A model generated the notes under the pieces. That model saw nothing but the letters and a program-made list of their open reading frames with translations. It searched no databases and had not been told where the DNA came from. A stretch of DNA of 64,000 bases. It comes from Anaerolineales bacterium. GTDB lineage: Bacteria; Chloroflexota; Anaerolineae; 4572-78; J111. The DNA lies in assembly GCA_015075185.1 (NCBI GenBank), contig JABTUW010000002.1, positions 1,178,001-1,242,000 of the forward strand, written 5' to 3'. The translations under genes and the position numbers were made by a program. Position 1 is the stretch's first letter. Each line of letters begins with the position of its first letter. Positions 44,050 through 51,659 of the stretch are shown here, piece by piece.

Positions 44050-44113
44050 ACAGTAATCCATCCTCCAATCCTCGCCACTTCCAAACTTTCAAACTTGGTC
44101 ACTGCTCAGGCTA

Positions 44114-44191
44114 AAGGTGACTGGCACTTGGTTAGCCCTAAGCTTTGCTGTTCTCAATCGTCTTGCCAGGAGAAAAGTGCCAGTCACCTGA
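44114..44191. repeat. AGGTGACTGGCACTT palindrome upstream of GH3 gene
   Basis: A perfect 15-bp inverted repeat AGGTGACTGGCACTT/AAGTGCCAGTCACCT with about 45 bases between the arms, ending about 14 bases before the GH3 start. Could act as a mobile repeat and also influence translation. Confidence 0.8.
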
Positions 44192-44204
44192 GTAGTAACC
44201 TTCT

Positions 44205-45938
44205 ATGAAAAGCATCCTCTGCTCTCTGGCTAATATCCTCTGGTATCTCTCAAACCTGCCTGAAAGTGTGGCTTTCCGACTGGCTCGGCGCGATGTGGCC
44301 GACACCCAGGCCAAGCTGCTGCTGCGCCTGCTCCACCGCAATGCTCAGACTGATTTTGGCCGCCGCCACAATTTCGCCTCTATTCGTTCGGTGGCCGAAT
44401 ACCAGGAGCGGGTTCCGCTTTCCACTTACGAGGACTATCGCCAAGCCATTGAAACCATTGGCGCCGGCCGGTCCCAGGTGCTCACCCAGGAACCGGTGCT
44501 GCTGTTGGAACCAACCAGCGGCTCGGCGGGGGCCACCAAGCATATCCCCTACACGGCAGCGCTCAAAACCGAATTTCAGCGGGCTATTGCGCCATGGATG
44601 GTCAACCTCTTCGGGTCCACTCCCAGCTTATTTTGGGGACAGGCCTACTGGTCGGTTACACCTGTCACCCGGCGCAATCAGCGCACGGCTGACGGCATCC
44701 CCATTGGCTTTGAAGAAGACAGCGAATATTTTGGCGGCCGGCAGCGTCACCTGATTCAAGCTGTCCTGGCCGTGCCTTCCCTGGTCCGGTTGATTGACGA
44801 TATGGAGGCCTTCCGTTATGTTACCCTGCTGTTTTTGCTGCGCAGCCGGTCACTGGCTTTCATCTCAGTCTGGAATCCCTCCTTTCTCACGCTGCTGGTC
44901 GGCCCTCTCTCCGATGGGTGGCCCCAGCTCACCGCCGATATCGCCGCCGGGACTCTCACGCCGCCGACGCCACTCGCCCCTGATTTGCAGCGACAACTCG
45001 CCGCGCTTAATCGGCCTGATTCCCGGCGGGCCAAGGAAATCCGTGCTATCTTCCAAACCGAGAATGATCCGGCTCTCCTTCACACTCGGCTCTGGCCGTA
45101 TCTCCGCGTTATCAGTTGCTGGACCGAAGCCCAGGCTGCGCTTTCCGTCCCGGAATTGGGCCGCCTCTTCCCCCAGGCCCAAATTCAGGGCAAGGGTCTC
45201 ATCGCCACCGAAGGTTTTGTCTCCCTGCCCCTCGCCGGCCAACCGGGAGCAGCCTTAGCCATCCGCTCCCATTTCTTTGAATTCTTACCGGAAGACATTG
45301 GCCAACAGTCATTGCTCAACAATCAATTATCAATTAGGTCCTGCTTGGCTCAAGAATTAGAAGTGGGCCGACAGTACACCGTTGTTATCACCACCGGCGG
45401 CGGGCTGTATCGTTACCAACTCCACGATGGGGTGGAAGTGACGGGCTACCTAGGGACATGCCCCCTGTTCCGGTTTGTGGGCAAAGAAGCCTACATTTCC
45501 GACTGGTTTGGTGAGAAACTCAACGAGCGCCACGTGCGCCAGGCCCTGGCCGAGGTGCTTGCTCGTCACGCCGTTCAGCCTGTTTTTGCGATGCTTGCCT
45601 GTGATGATGCCGGTGCGTCGTCCTTAACCTCTAGCCGCTTTGCTTACACCCTCTTCATCGAAGCGCCGGAGATTACCGACGATATATTAACAGGACTGGG
45701 GCATGAGCTGGAGACAGCCTTGCAGGAAAATTATCATTACCGCTACTGCCGCGAGTTGGGCCAGCTTGGTCCGCTGCGGGTCTTCCGTATTGTGGGTGGG
45801 GCGGCAGCAGCCTATCTGGCGGCGTGTCAGGCCCACGGCCAGCGCGCCGGCGACATCAAATTGGCGGCGTTGCATCGATTGGGCGGCTGGGCGCAGGTTT
45901 TTCAAGGGCAGATGGTAGAACAGGGGACAAAGTGTTAG
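44205..45938 (+). CDS. GH3-family acyl-adenylating enzyme
   Basis: A 577-residue member of the GH3 (auxin-responsive) family of ANL-like enzymes, which adenylate a carboxylic acid and join it to an amine, usually an amino acid. Visible motifs are the ATP loop TSGSAGATKHIPYT near residue 104, LIATEGFVSLP, and the hinge YRYQLHDGVEVTGY with FRFVGKEAYISDWFGEKL. Odd: residues about 367-378 (QQSLLNNQLSIR) are coded by a CAATTATCAATT-type tandem repeat inserted in frame. It is the last gene of the radical SAM/GNAT cluster and gives the strongest hint that the cluster makes an amide-linked product. Confidence 0.88.
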   Translation: MKSILCSLANILWYLSNLPESVAFRLARRDVADTQAKLLLRLLHRNAQTDFGRRHNFASIRSVAEYQERVPLSTYEDYRQAIETIGAGRSQVLTQEPVLLLEPTSGSAGATKHIPYTAALKTEFQRAIAPWMVNLFGSTPSLFWGQAYWSVTPVTRRNQRTADGIPIGFEEDSEYFGGRQRHLIQAVLAVPSLVRLIDDMEAFRYVTLLFLLRSRSLAFISVWNPSFLTLLVGPLSDGWPQLTADIAAGTLTPPTPLAPDLQRQLAALNRPDSRRAKEIRAIFQTENDPALLHTRLWPYLRVISCWTEAQAALSVPELGRLFPQAQIQGKGLIATEGFVSLPLAGQPGAALAIRSHFFEFLPEDIGQQSLLNNQLSIRSCLAQELEVGRQYTVVITTGGGLYRYQLHDGVEVTGYLGTCPLFRFVGKEAYISDWFGEKLNERHVRQALAEVLARHAVQPVFAMLACDDAGASSLTSSRFAYTLFIEAPEITDDILTGLGHELETALQENYHYRYCRELGQLGPLRVFRIVGGAAAAYLAACQAHGQRAGDIKLAALHRLGGWAQVFQGQMVEQGTKC

Positions 45939-45976
45939 AAAACGGTTAAATTTTAAGGTTTCCAGTCAATTTTCTA

Positions 45977-46006
45977 TTGACAAACTTACTATAATTATGG
46001 TACTAT
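45977..46006 (+). promoter_or_regulatory. Promoter of the candidate structured RNA
   Basis: TTGACA at 45977-45982 and TACTAT at 46001-46006, 18-base spacer. Predicted transcription start at about 46013, which is exactly where the 5' strand of the closing helix begins. Confidence 0.65.
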
Positions 46007-46012
46007 AGTACT

Positions 46013-46270
46013 TGAAAAGGGTCCCAAGGGATTTGAAAGAGGACTCAAGAAGAAAGTAACTGAAAAGTAAGCTCTATAGTAATAAACGGGAAAACTTGGT
46101 GACAAGGCTGAACCGTAAGCTGGTGGAAAGAGAGATTGGGAAACCAGCAATTGAATGAGTTAAGCAATATAACTCATCGAGAGTGAAGCAGAGCCTCTTT
46201 TGAGGAAACTCAAAAGCAAGTAAGTTACCAGGCACTTGAGAAATCAAAAGGTTACTCGGGGCTCTTTTCA
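46013..46270 (+). ncRNA. Candidate structured non-coding RNA, family not recognised
   Basis: About 258 bases with no credible ORF between convergent genes, with its own promoter and terminator. The ends pair: 46013-46025 with 46258-46270 gives a 13-bp helix including two G-U pairs. Inward helices follow in register: TTTGA/TCAAA, CTCAAG/CTTGAG and GTAACT/AGTTAC. The interior has local hairpins: CTTG-GTGA-CAAG (a GNRA tetraloop) inside ACGG/CCGT, ATGAGTTA/TAACTCAT with a 7-base loop, and CCTC-TTTT-GAGG. Motifs of RNase P, tmRNA and SRP RNA are absent. 6S RNA shares end-pairing but is normally shorter and unbranched. The gene-free stretch 45939-46332 is fully used by this unit. Confidence 0.6.
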
Positions 46271-46282
46271 TTTTTAAACAAT

Positions 46283-46309
46283 AAACCCCGGCCAAAACCG
46301 GGGTTTTTT
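46283..46309 (+). terminator. Strong rho-independent terminator
   Basis: AAACCCCGG (46283-46291) pairs with CCGGGGTTT (46298-46306) over a 6-base loop and continues to six T residues (46304-46309). It ends the RNA unit and faces hpt on the other strand. Confidence 0.92.
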
Positions 46310-46332
46310 ATTTATTCACCTTTTCCACCCAT

Positions 46333-46884
46333 CTAATCCGGTTCAAATTTAGCCACGTAAGGGAGATTGCGGTACTGTTCCCTAAAATCAAGCCCGTAAC
46401 CAACCAGATAGTAGTCGGGGATTTCAAAACCGACGTAGGCCAGATCAACGTTAATAATCCGGCGGCGGTTGCGATCAAGTAAAACACAAGCTTTGAGGCT
46501 TGCAGGTTCGTGCAGGCGCAACGTGCGCATGATGAAATGTGTCGTTAGGCCGGTATCAATGATATCCTCAACCAAAAGGGCGTGCCTCCCCCGCAGAGGC
46601 TCGTTGAGATCCTTGGTCAGGCGCACCACACCCTGGGTTTGTTCCGTAGGGCCGTAACGGGCGATAGCCAGAACATCAAAAGCAGCCGGGATGCTAATGG
46701 CCCGCAACAAGTCGGCCATAAAAAAAAGCACACCTCTCAGCACCCCAATAACCACCAAATCTTTGCCGGCATAATCACGGCTGATTTCAGCGCCCAGTTG
46801 GGCGACCCGCTGTTGAATTTGCTCCTCGCTCAGAAATACTGGTCCTATTTCCCCAGGGCCTGCTGTAAAAGAAGTGCGGTCCAC
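46333..46884 (-). CDS. hpt: Hypoxanthine phosphoribosyltransferase
   Basis: Purine-salvage enzyme that makes IMP/GMP from hypoxanthine/guanine and PRPP. The 183-residue protein has the PRPP-binding motif LLVEDIIDTGLT (residues about 99-110), GVLRGVLFFMADLLR near the N-terminus, and DYYLVGYGLDFREQYRNLPYV at the end, all diagnostic. It is last in a three-gene minus-strand unit. Confidence 0.95.
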   Translation of the reverse strand: MDRTSFTAGPGEIGPVFLSEEQIQQRVAQLGAEISRDYAGKDLVVIGVLRGVLFFMADLLRAISIPAAFDVLAIARYGPTEQTQGVVRLTKDLNEPLRGRHALLVEDIIDTGLTTHFIMRTLRLHEPASLKACVLLDRNRRRIINVDLAYVGFEIPDYYLVGYGLDFREQYRNLPYVAKFEPD

Positions 46885-46923
46885 AAAATCTCTCCTCTAC
46901 AGTAATCGGCACAGTTAACCTTT

Positions 46924-47301
46924 TTAAGAAGCGGCCTGTTGCCCGATTAACTCATCATCGTTGTCCAACTCATATTTTATCATCATTCGCTTAAAGTCGG
47001 ATCGGTTCAATAGTTTGATGTTGATGTCTGGGTAAAGTTCCTGCAGCCGGCGCAGCTTGCGATGCTTTTTGGTAATAAGCCGCTGCTCCATGGTCGTTAG
47101 CTCGATATACAGGTCTTGCTCCGGCAGATAAAAATCGGGGCTAAACGCTTCGATGACGTTACCCGCGTCATCCTGCCGCAGCACAAAGGTTTTTGGCTCA
47201 TATTCCCAGGCAATCTGGTAGAAGTCGAGAATACGGGCAAATTCTGCCTCGCTGGGATGAGAAAAAGTCACTTCGGGTCGAGTTGAGACGGTTTCTGTCA
47301 T
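46924..47301 (-). CDS. PD-(D/E)xK nuclease-like small protein
   Basis: A 125-residue protein with SHPSEAEFARILDFYQIAWEYEPKTF, then FSPDFYLPEQDLYIELTTM and a Lys/Arg-rich helix. The PDF-x-LP...YIEL spacing matches the core of restriction-endonuclease-like folds (PD...ExT), the third Lys being Thr here. It lies between a cytidylate-kinase-like gene (9-base gap) and hpt (39-base gap), presumably cotranscribed. Function unknown; activity is doubtful without the usual Lys. Confidence 0.6.
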   Translation of the reverse strand: MTETVSTRPEVTFSHPSEAEFARILDFYQIAWEYEPKTFVLRQDDAGNVIEAFSPDFYLPEQDLYIELTTMEQRLITKKHRKLRRLQELYPDINIKLLNRSDFKRMMIKYELDNDDELIGQQAAS

Positions 47302-47310
47302 AAACCTATT

Positions 47311-47925
47311 CTATGCTTGCTGAATTCCTGAATTCTGCTCGTCCCTCTGGCTGACGCAATTTGCTTCAAACCAGTCCTGGCTTGTTTGTAGGACCAGGCT
47401 GATTGCTTGGGACAAGCCCAGCAAGCCGGTATTGACGGTGAGATGATACAGGCTTGAATCATCTATCTGAACGCCGTAGCTTCGTCGCAAGTAGCGGGCG
47501 CGGGTTTTGGCGCTTGCTTCCAGACGGGCACGGGCCGATTGAGCTGAAATATTTTCTTTCTGTTGCAGATGGGCAATGCGCATTTCCAGGGGGGCAACCA
47601 CACGAATATGGAATACATCGGGCCAACCGTAGAGCGCCATCTGGCCACCCCGGCCGACAATTACCGCCTCTCCCTTGTAAGCCCAGGCCTGGATGATACC
47701 TTCCACGTGAGCTTGATAAGCACGCCATTCCTTGGCCGATGCGCGTAAATTAAGTAAGCCCAGCTCATCAATATCCACCAGGGCCATATGTGGGACTCCG
47801 GCCGCTGCTGCCGCCCGGTTAATTAAATCGCGCGCGACAAGCTGCCAGCCAAGCTGTTGAGCTACCTGCCAAGCTAATTCATCCCCCCGGCTACCCATTT
47901 GCCGGGAAATTGTGATGGCGCTCAT
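47311..47925 (-). CDS. Cytidylate kinase-like family protein
   Basis: A 204-residue P-loop-type kinase of the cytidylate-kinase-like family. It starts MSAITISRQMGSRGDELAWQVA, where SRQMGSRGD replaces a standard Walker A, continues LVARDLINRAA, and has EAVIVGRGGQMALYG and FHIRVVAPLEMRIAHLQQKENIS (lid region). The nucleotide or other substrate is not certain. First gene of the unit with the nuclease-like protein and hpt. Confidence 0.8.
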   Translation of the reverse strand: MSAITISRQMGSRGDELAWQVAQQLGWQLVARDLINRAAAAAGVPHMALVDIDELGLLNLRASAKEWRAYQAHVEGIIQAWAYKGEAVIVGRGGQMALYGWPDVFHIRVVAPLEMRIAHLQQKENISAQSARARLEASAKTRARYLRRSYGVQIDDSSLYHLTVNTGLLGLSQAISLVLQTSQDWFEANCVSQRDEQNSGIQQA

Positions 47926-48118
47926 CGCCCCGCCTCACTTTTTGAGCAGTCTTTAGGCCGCCCAGAATTGTCGGCTCAAAAATATCTTGTCATAACGATT
48001 ATACCACGAGTCAGGTTAAAGATAAAAGCGCCAAATTTGCCCCAAGATAGTTTCAGGTCAAGGAAGCTCTTGCTTCATTGGGAAAATATTGGTAATATTA
48101 ACCCAAAGGAGAGCAACG

Positions 48119-48958
48119 ATGTCGCACTCAAATTTTCCCGTATTGGCCTTAGCAGAGTGGCAGCCTACCCGTGATACTCTGCAAATTTACAGCAAGGTTT
48201 TGGGCAAAATCCGGCGGGCCTTAAGTCCTCCCCAGAAACATTGGTGGCACATTAGCCTGCACGTGGTCCCGCAGGGCTTCACCACGACTGCCGTCCCCAT
48301 CCCTGATGTCGAGGAAGATGCCACGTTTGAGATGGTGTTAGATCTGCAACAGGGGCAGTTGATTATTACAACCAGCCGGGGTGACTCCTGGCGAACTCCC
48401 CTGGCGGGCCAGTCGGCCAAAGAGTTCTGTGATATGAGTCTGGCCGCCCTGGCCCGGATGGGCATTGCAGTTGAGATTGAGCGCAGTCTCTTTGCCGACG
48501 AGGCTCCCCATGTTTTTGAGGCGGCGGCAGCCAAAAATTATTGCCAGGCAGTTGTCAATATTGACCGGGTGCTGAAGCAATTCAAGGCCGGGCTGCCCGG
48601 CGAAACCAGCCCGGTACAGTTGTGGCCCCATCACTTCGATCTGGCCCTGCTCTGGATCTCCGGCCGCAAAGTACCCGGCGTGGACCCGGCTGACGAGGAA
48701 AATGCCGACGAGCAGATGAACTTTGGCTTCTCGGCGGGAGATGAAGGGATGCCTGAACCTTACTTTTACATCACTGCCTATCCCTGGCCGGCCGGTATCA
48801 CCGACGCGCCTTTGCCCGCCGGGGCAGTCTGGTATACAGAAAGTTGGAAAGGGGCGCTGTTGCCGTACGCGTCTTTAGTGGGGGCTGACCACCCGGAGAA
48901 AAAATTGTTGGCCTATTTGCGAGCCGCCTATCAGGCCGGTTCAAATTTGATGCGCTGA
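48119..48958 (+). CDS. DUF5996 family protein
   Basis: A 279-residue protein with the DUF5996 pattern: LQIYSKVLGKIRRALSPPQKHWWHISLHV near the start, VQLWPHHFDLALLWISGRKV in the middle and EPYFYITAYPWP near the end. The frame is open to 48089, but ATG 48119 has AAAGGAG upstream. Function of the family is unknown. A Nudix hydrolase follows after 15 bases. Confidence 0.85.
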   Translation: MSHSNFPVLALAEWQPTRDTLQIYSKVLGKIRRALSPPQKHWWHISLHVVPQGFTTTAVPIPDVEEDATFEMVLDLQQGQLIITTSRGDSWRTPLAGQSAKEFCDMSLAALARMGIAVEIERSLFADEAPHVFEAAAAKNYCQAVVNIDRVLKQFKAGLPGETSPVQLWPHHFDLALLWISGRKVPGVDPADEENADEQMNFGFSAGDEGMPEPYFYITAYPWPAGITDAPLPAGAVWYTESWKGALLPYASLVGADHPEKKLLAYLRAAYQAGSNLMR

Positions 48959-48973
48959 TGGATTTTTACTTTT

Positions 48974-49414
48974 ATGGTCAGTAAAATATACCCCGACGCG
49001 CCCCGGGTTGCGGTGGGAGCGGTGGTGACTCATCAAGATAAAGTGCTGCTGGTTTTAAGAGGCCAGCCTCCGGCCAAGGATATGTGGGCTATTCCCGGCG
49101 GCAGCGTCAACCTGGGTGAAACGCTCCAGGCTGCCGCCGAACGGGAGGTGCTGGAGGAAACGGGTCTAGAAATCAAAGCCGGTGAAGTGATTTACACCTT
49201 TGATGCTATTGTCCGCGATGAGGCCGGCCGGATTCAGTTCCATTATGTGATCCTGGACCTGAAGGCCAAGGCGCTCGATCCCACCCAGCCGTTACAGCCG
49301 GCTGACGACGTTTATGACGCCGCCTGGTTCTCCCTGGCCGACCTCGACCGGCCCGACCTGGTTATTTCTGACGCGACCCGCACTTTATTACATGAATTGT
49401 TAAACGGATCATGA
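48974..49414 (+). CDS. Nudix hydrolase
   Basis: A 146-residue pyrophosphohydrolase with a complete Nudix box, G-G-S-V-N-L-G-E-T followed by REVLEETGLEI (residues about 45-67), of the ADP-ribose/NADH-type small Nudix group. Such enzymes clean up nucleotide sugars or oxidised nucleotides. Its stop overlaps the next start (ATGA). Confidence 0.92.
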   Translation: MVSKIYPDAPRVAVGAVVTHQDKVLLVLRGQPPAKDMWAIPGGSVNLGETLQAAAEREVLEETGLEIKAGEVIYTFDAIVRDEAGRIQFHYVILDLKAKALDPTQPLQPADDVYDAAWFSLADLDRPDLVISDATRTLLHELLNGS

Positions 49415-50085
49415 CTGACCCGAACCAGCCCCCCCCTCATCACCGGCTGCGCTTAGTTTTTGCCAAAAAAAAGCAAATCAAATATATCGGCCATTTGGAC
49501 CTGGTGCTGGCCTGGGAACGCGCCCTGCGCCGGGCCCAGATTCCCCTGGCCTACTCAAAGGGCTTTAACCCCCAGCCCAAAATCCAGATCGCCTCCAGCC
49601 TACCCCTGGGCACCACCGGTTCGGCGGAAATTATGGATATTGTCACCACTCAAGCCGTTGAACCCGCCGAAGCATTAGAGTGCATCAGGCCGGCTTTGCC
49701 GGAAGGCATCGAACTGCACTCCGTTGAGTCGATCCCGCTCAAAGCGCCCACTCTCCAACATTTGCTGCGCCAAGCTGAATACCGGGTTATAGTAGAAACC
49801 GACCTCCCGGCTGAAGCGTTGGCGCGACGGATTGAGGAGCTGCTGAACGCGGAAAAAATTGTGCAGACTCGCCAGCGCAAAAAACAACTCGAAGAGATTG
49901 ACCTGCGGCTGTGGCTGCACGAGTTAAAACTTGTGTCGGTTGGGGAGGGTGAAGCTTATCTGCACATGCGGCTGACGGCCGGGCAGTTTGGCAATTTGCG
50001 ACCGGAGGCGGTACTCAAGGCGCTGGGACTGGCCGACAACTGGGCCGAAATTGAGCGGACCCGGCTGATTTTTGAGTTAGAGTAA
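49411..50085 (+). CDS. TIGR03936/DUF2344 radical SAM-linked protein
   Basis: A 224-residue protein with LRLVFAKKKQIKYIGHLDLVLAWERALRRA and the GFNPQPKIQIASSLPLGTTGSAEIMDI block typical of DUF2344. In many bacteria this domain is fused to or next to a radical SAM (YgiQ/TIGR03960-like) protein; no such gene adjoins it here. It overlaps the Nudix gene by 4 bases. Function unknown, suspected RNA modification. Confidence 0.88.
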   Translation: MTDPNQPPPHHRLRLVFAKKKQIKYIGHLDLVLAWERALRRAQIPLAYSKGFNPQPKIQIASSLPLGTTGSAEIMDIVTTQAVEPAEALECIRPALPEGIELHSVESIPLKAPTLQHLLRQAEYRVIVETDLPAEALARRIEELLNAEKIVQTRQRKKQLEEIDLRLWLHELKLVSVGEGEAYLHMRLTAGQFGNLRPEAVLKALGLADNWAEIERTRLIFELE

Positions 50086-50161
50086 CTGTAATTTTACCGC
50101 AGACTGTGAAACGAGCAGAGGTCGCTGAGTTTTTATATAGTTCTTGCTGAACAAATACCAA

Positions 50162-50302
50162 ATGGGTAGAAAATCTGAACCACGAAAGGGCGAAGTTGAC
50201 AAAAAGGCACGAAAAATTATAGGCGGTGCTGAAAAAAACATTTTTGTGCATTTTTCACTTTCGTGAAGTTCGTGTTTCTAAACCTGCCCCAAAATGAAAC
50301 GT
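50162..50302. repeat. CACGAAAG-type palindromic repeat, copy 3
   Basis: Third copy of the repeat at 29835 and 30025, more diverged (GTGCATTTTTC in place of GTGCCTTTTTC). It fills most of the gene-free stretch 50086-50409; the remainder holds an AT-rich leader with the next gene's AGGAGGGGG site. Confidence 0.85.
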
Positions 50303-50409
50303 AACCAAAATTCTTGGCCTGGTTGCGTTTATTTTTTACTTATGCTATAATCTTATGTGAAGTTGTTATGTCATTTTACTAAAAGTATGCTTATAGGAGG
50401 GGGTTCACC

Positions 50410-51450
50410 GTGAAAAGTCATCCTCTGCAATATGTGATCCTTACAGTCTTGGCCATCATCCTTTTGCTGGGCCTGGGCCAGCCTGCACCGGCGAGCGCGC
50501 AAGATCAGGGGGATAATGTATCCATTACCACCCCGGCGAATGGCTCGGCTGTGTCCGGCCTGATTACCGTTACCGGCGCGATCACCTTTCCCGATTTCTT
50601 GAAGTACGAAATCTTCCTCAAGCCGGACAAGGGCGACATGCTCTGGGTAGCCACGACCTACGCCCCGGTCATCAACGGGAACCTGGCCCGCTTCGACACC
50701 CGCACCTACGAGAATGGGTCTTACCAGATGATCATTCGCCAGGTTCACAGCGACAGCAATTACACCGAGGCGGCGGGTCCGACGATCATGATTGACAATG
50801 AACTGGGCGCGCCACTGCCCTACCCGGAAGTCGAGCCGAGCTATCTCTACCCAACCGAAAAATATGCCCTGGTGCGCCTGAAAAACTGTTCCGGGGTTGA
50901 GCTTGCTTTCGACTATATCAGCCCGCAAGGCTTTCGCAGCGCCGATACGCTCTTACTCAAGCCCAAGGGCCAGGATACGACCTACTGCCCATTTGAAGAT
51001 TTTGTGCTGATCCCCGGCGAATATCGCGGCAGCGCCACCGGGCAGGGGGAAAAAGCCTATACCTACAGTTTCCAGGCTGAGGTGGGCCGGGTTTACGAAC
51101 TCATCTACAACGGCGAGGGGGCCGGGCGTAACCAATTCATAGTCAATTACGTCCAGGGAGATAAACGGGCCAGCAGCGATACCGGCGGCGGTCAAATCCC
51201 CAGTTCGGCGGTGGCCGCAGCACCTACCCAAACCCCTGTTCCGGTCGCAGCGGCGGTAGCTCCGGCCGTGGTGGGTCCGCCCGAAGCTGTGCCGGCAGAT
51301 CTTCCTGCTGAAAGCAATTCGGTCCTGCCGGTGACAGGCCAGGGAGAAACGTCCGTGCTGCCCTTTTTGCTGATTAGCATGGCTGCTCTCCTGTTTGTCA
51401 TTGGCGGCGGCATCCTGCTGGTGATGTGGCGGCTCGGCCAGACGGGTTGA
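50410..51450 (+). CDS. Secreted surface protein with C-terminal LPxTG-type sorting signal
   Basis: A 346-residue exported protein. A signal peptide (residues 1-30, helix YVILTVLAIILLLGLG then PASAQ) is followed by a strand-rich region VSITTPANGSAVSGLITVTG that looks like an immunoglobulin-type domain, a second domain with two Cys (NCSG...TTYCPF), an Ala/Pro-rich stalk, and the end LPVTG (306-310) plus hydrophobic helix and Arg-containing tail. This matches a cell-wall sorting signal. No sortase is in the window. GTG 50410 follows AGGAGGGGG. A strong terminator follows. Confidence 0.85.
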   Translation: MKSHPLQYVILTVLAIILLLGLGQPAPASAQDQGDNVSITTPANGSAVSGLITVTGAITFPDFLKYEIFLKPDKGDMLWVATTYAPVINGNLARFDTRTYENGSYQMIIRQVHSDSNYTEAAGPTIMIDNELGAPLPYPEVEPSYLYPTEKYALVRLKNCSGVELAFDYISPQGFRSADTLLLKPKGQDTTYCPFEDFVLIPGEYRGSATGQGEKAYTYSFQAEVGRVYELIYNGEGAGRNQFIVNYVQGDKRASSDTGGGQIPSSAVAAAPTQTPVPVAAAVAPAVVGPPEAVPADLPAESNSVLPVTGQGETSVLPFLLISMAALLFVIGGGILLVMWRLGQTG

Positions 51451-51467
51451 GTTTGGTTCAAATATCA

Positions 51468-51503
51468 ACGAGCCGCAGAGTAAAAGACTCTGCGGCTCGT
51501 TTT
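51468..51503 (+). terminator. Rho-independent terminator after the LPxTG gene
   Basis: A perfect 14-bp stem (51468-51481 with 51487-51500) over a 5-base loop, followed by TTTT. Confidence 0.9.
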
Positions 51504-51659
51504 GTGTAGCTGGATGTTTGGGGAGTTCCAGTAAATGACCTGCCAGGTAATGCCGACGCAAAATGCACCACAAATTTAAGGTTCTGCTACTTGACACTGT
51601 AATACATCGGTGGGCGGCTTTTAACTGTTTTGACCATTTGTAATGTAGCCAATGATGAC

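Noticed and set aside
46013..46270. Assignment of the RNA to RNase P, tmRNA or SRP RNA
   Set aside because: The GAGGAAAGTCC/P4 core of RNase P, the tRNA-like ends of tmRNA and the GGAAGCAGCC motif of SRP RNA are not present.
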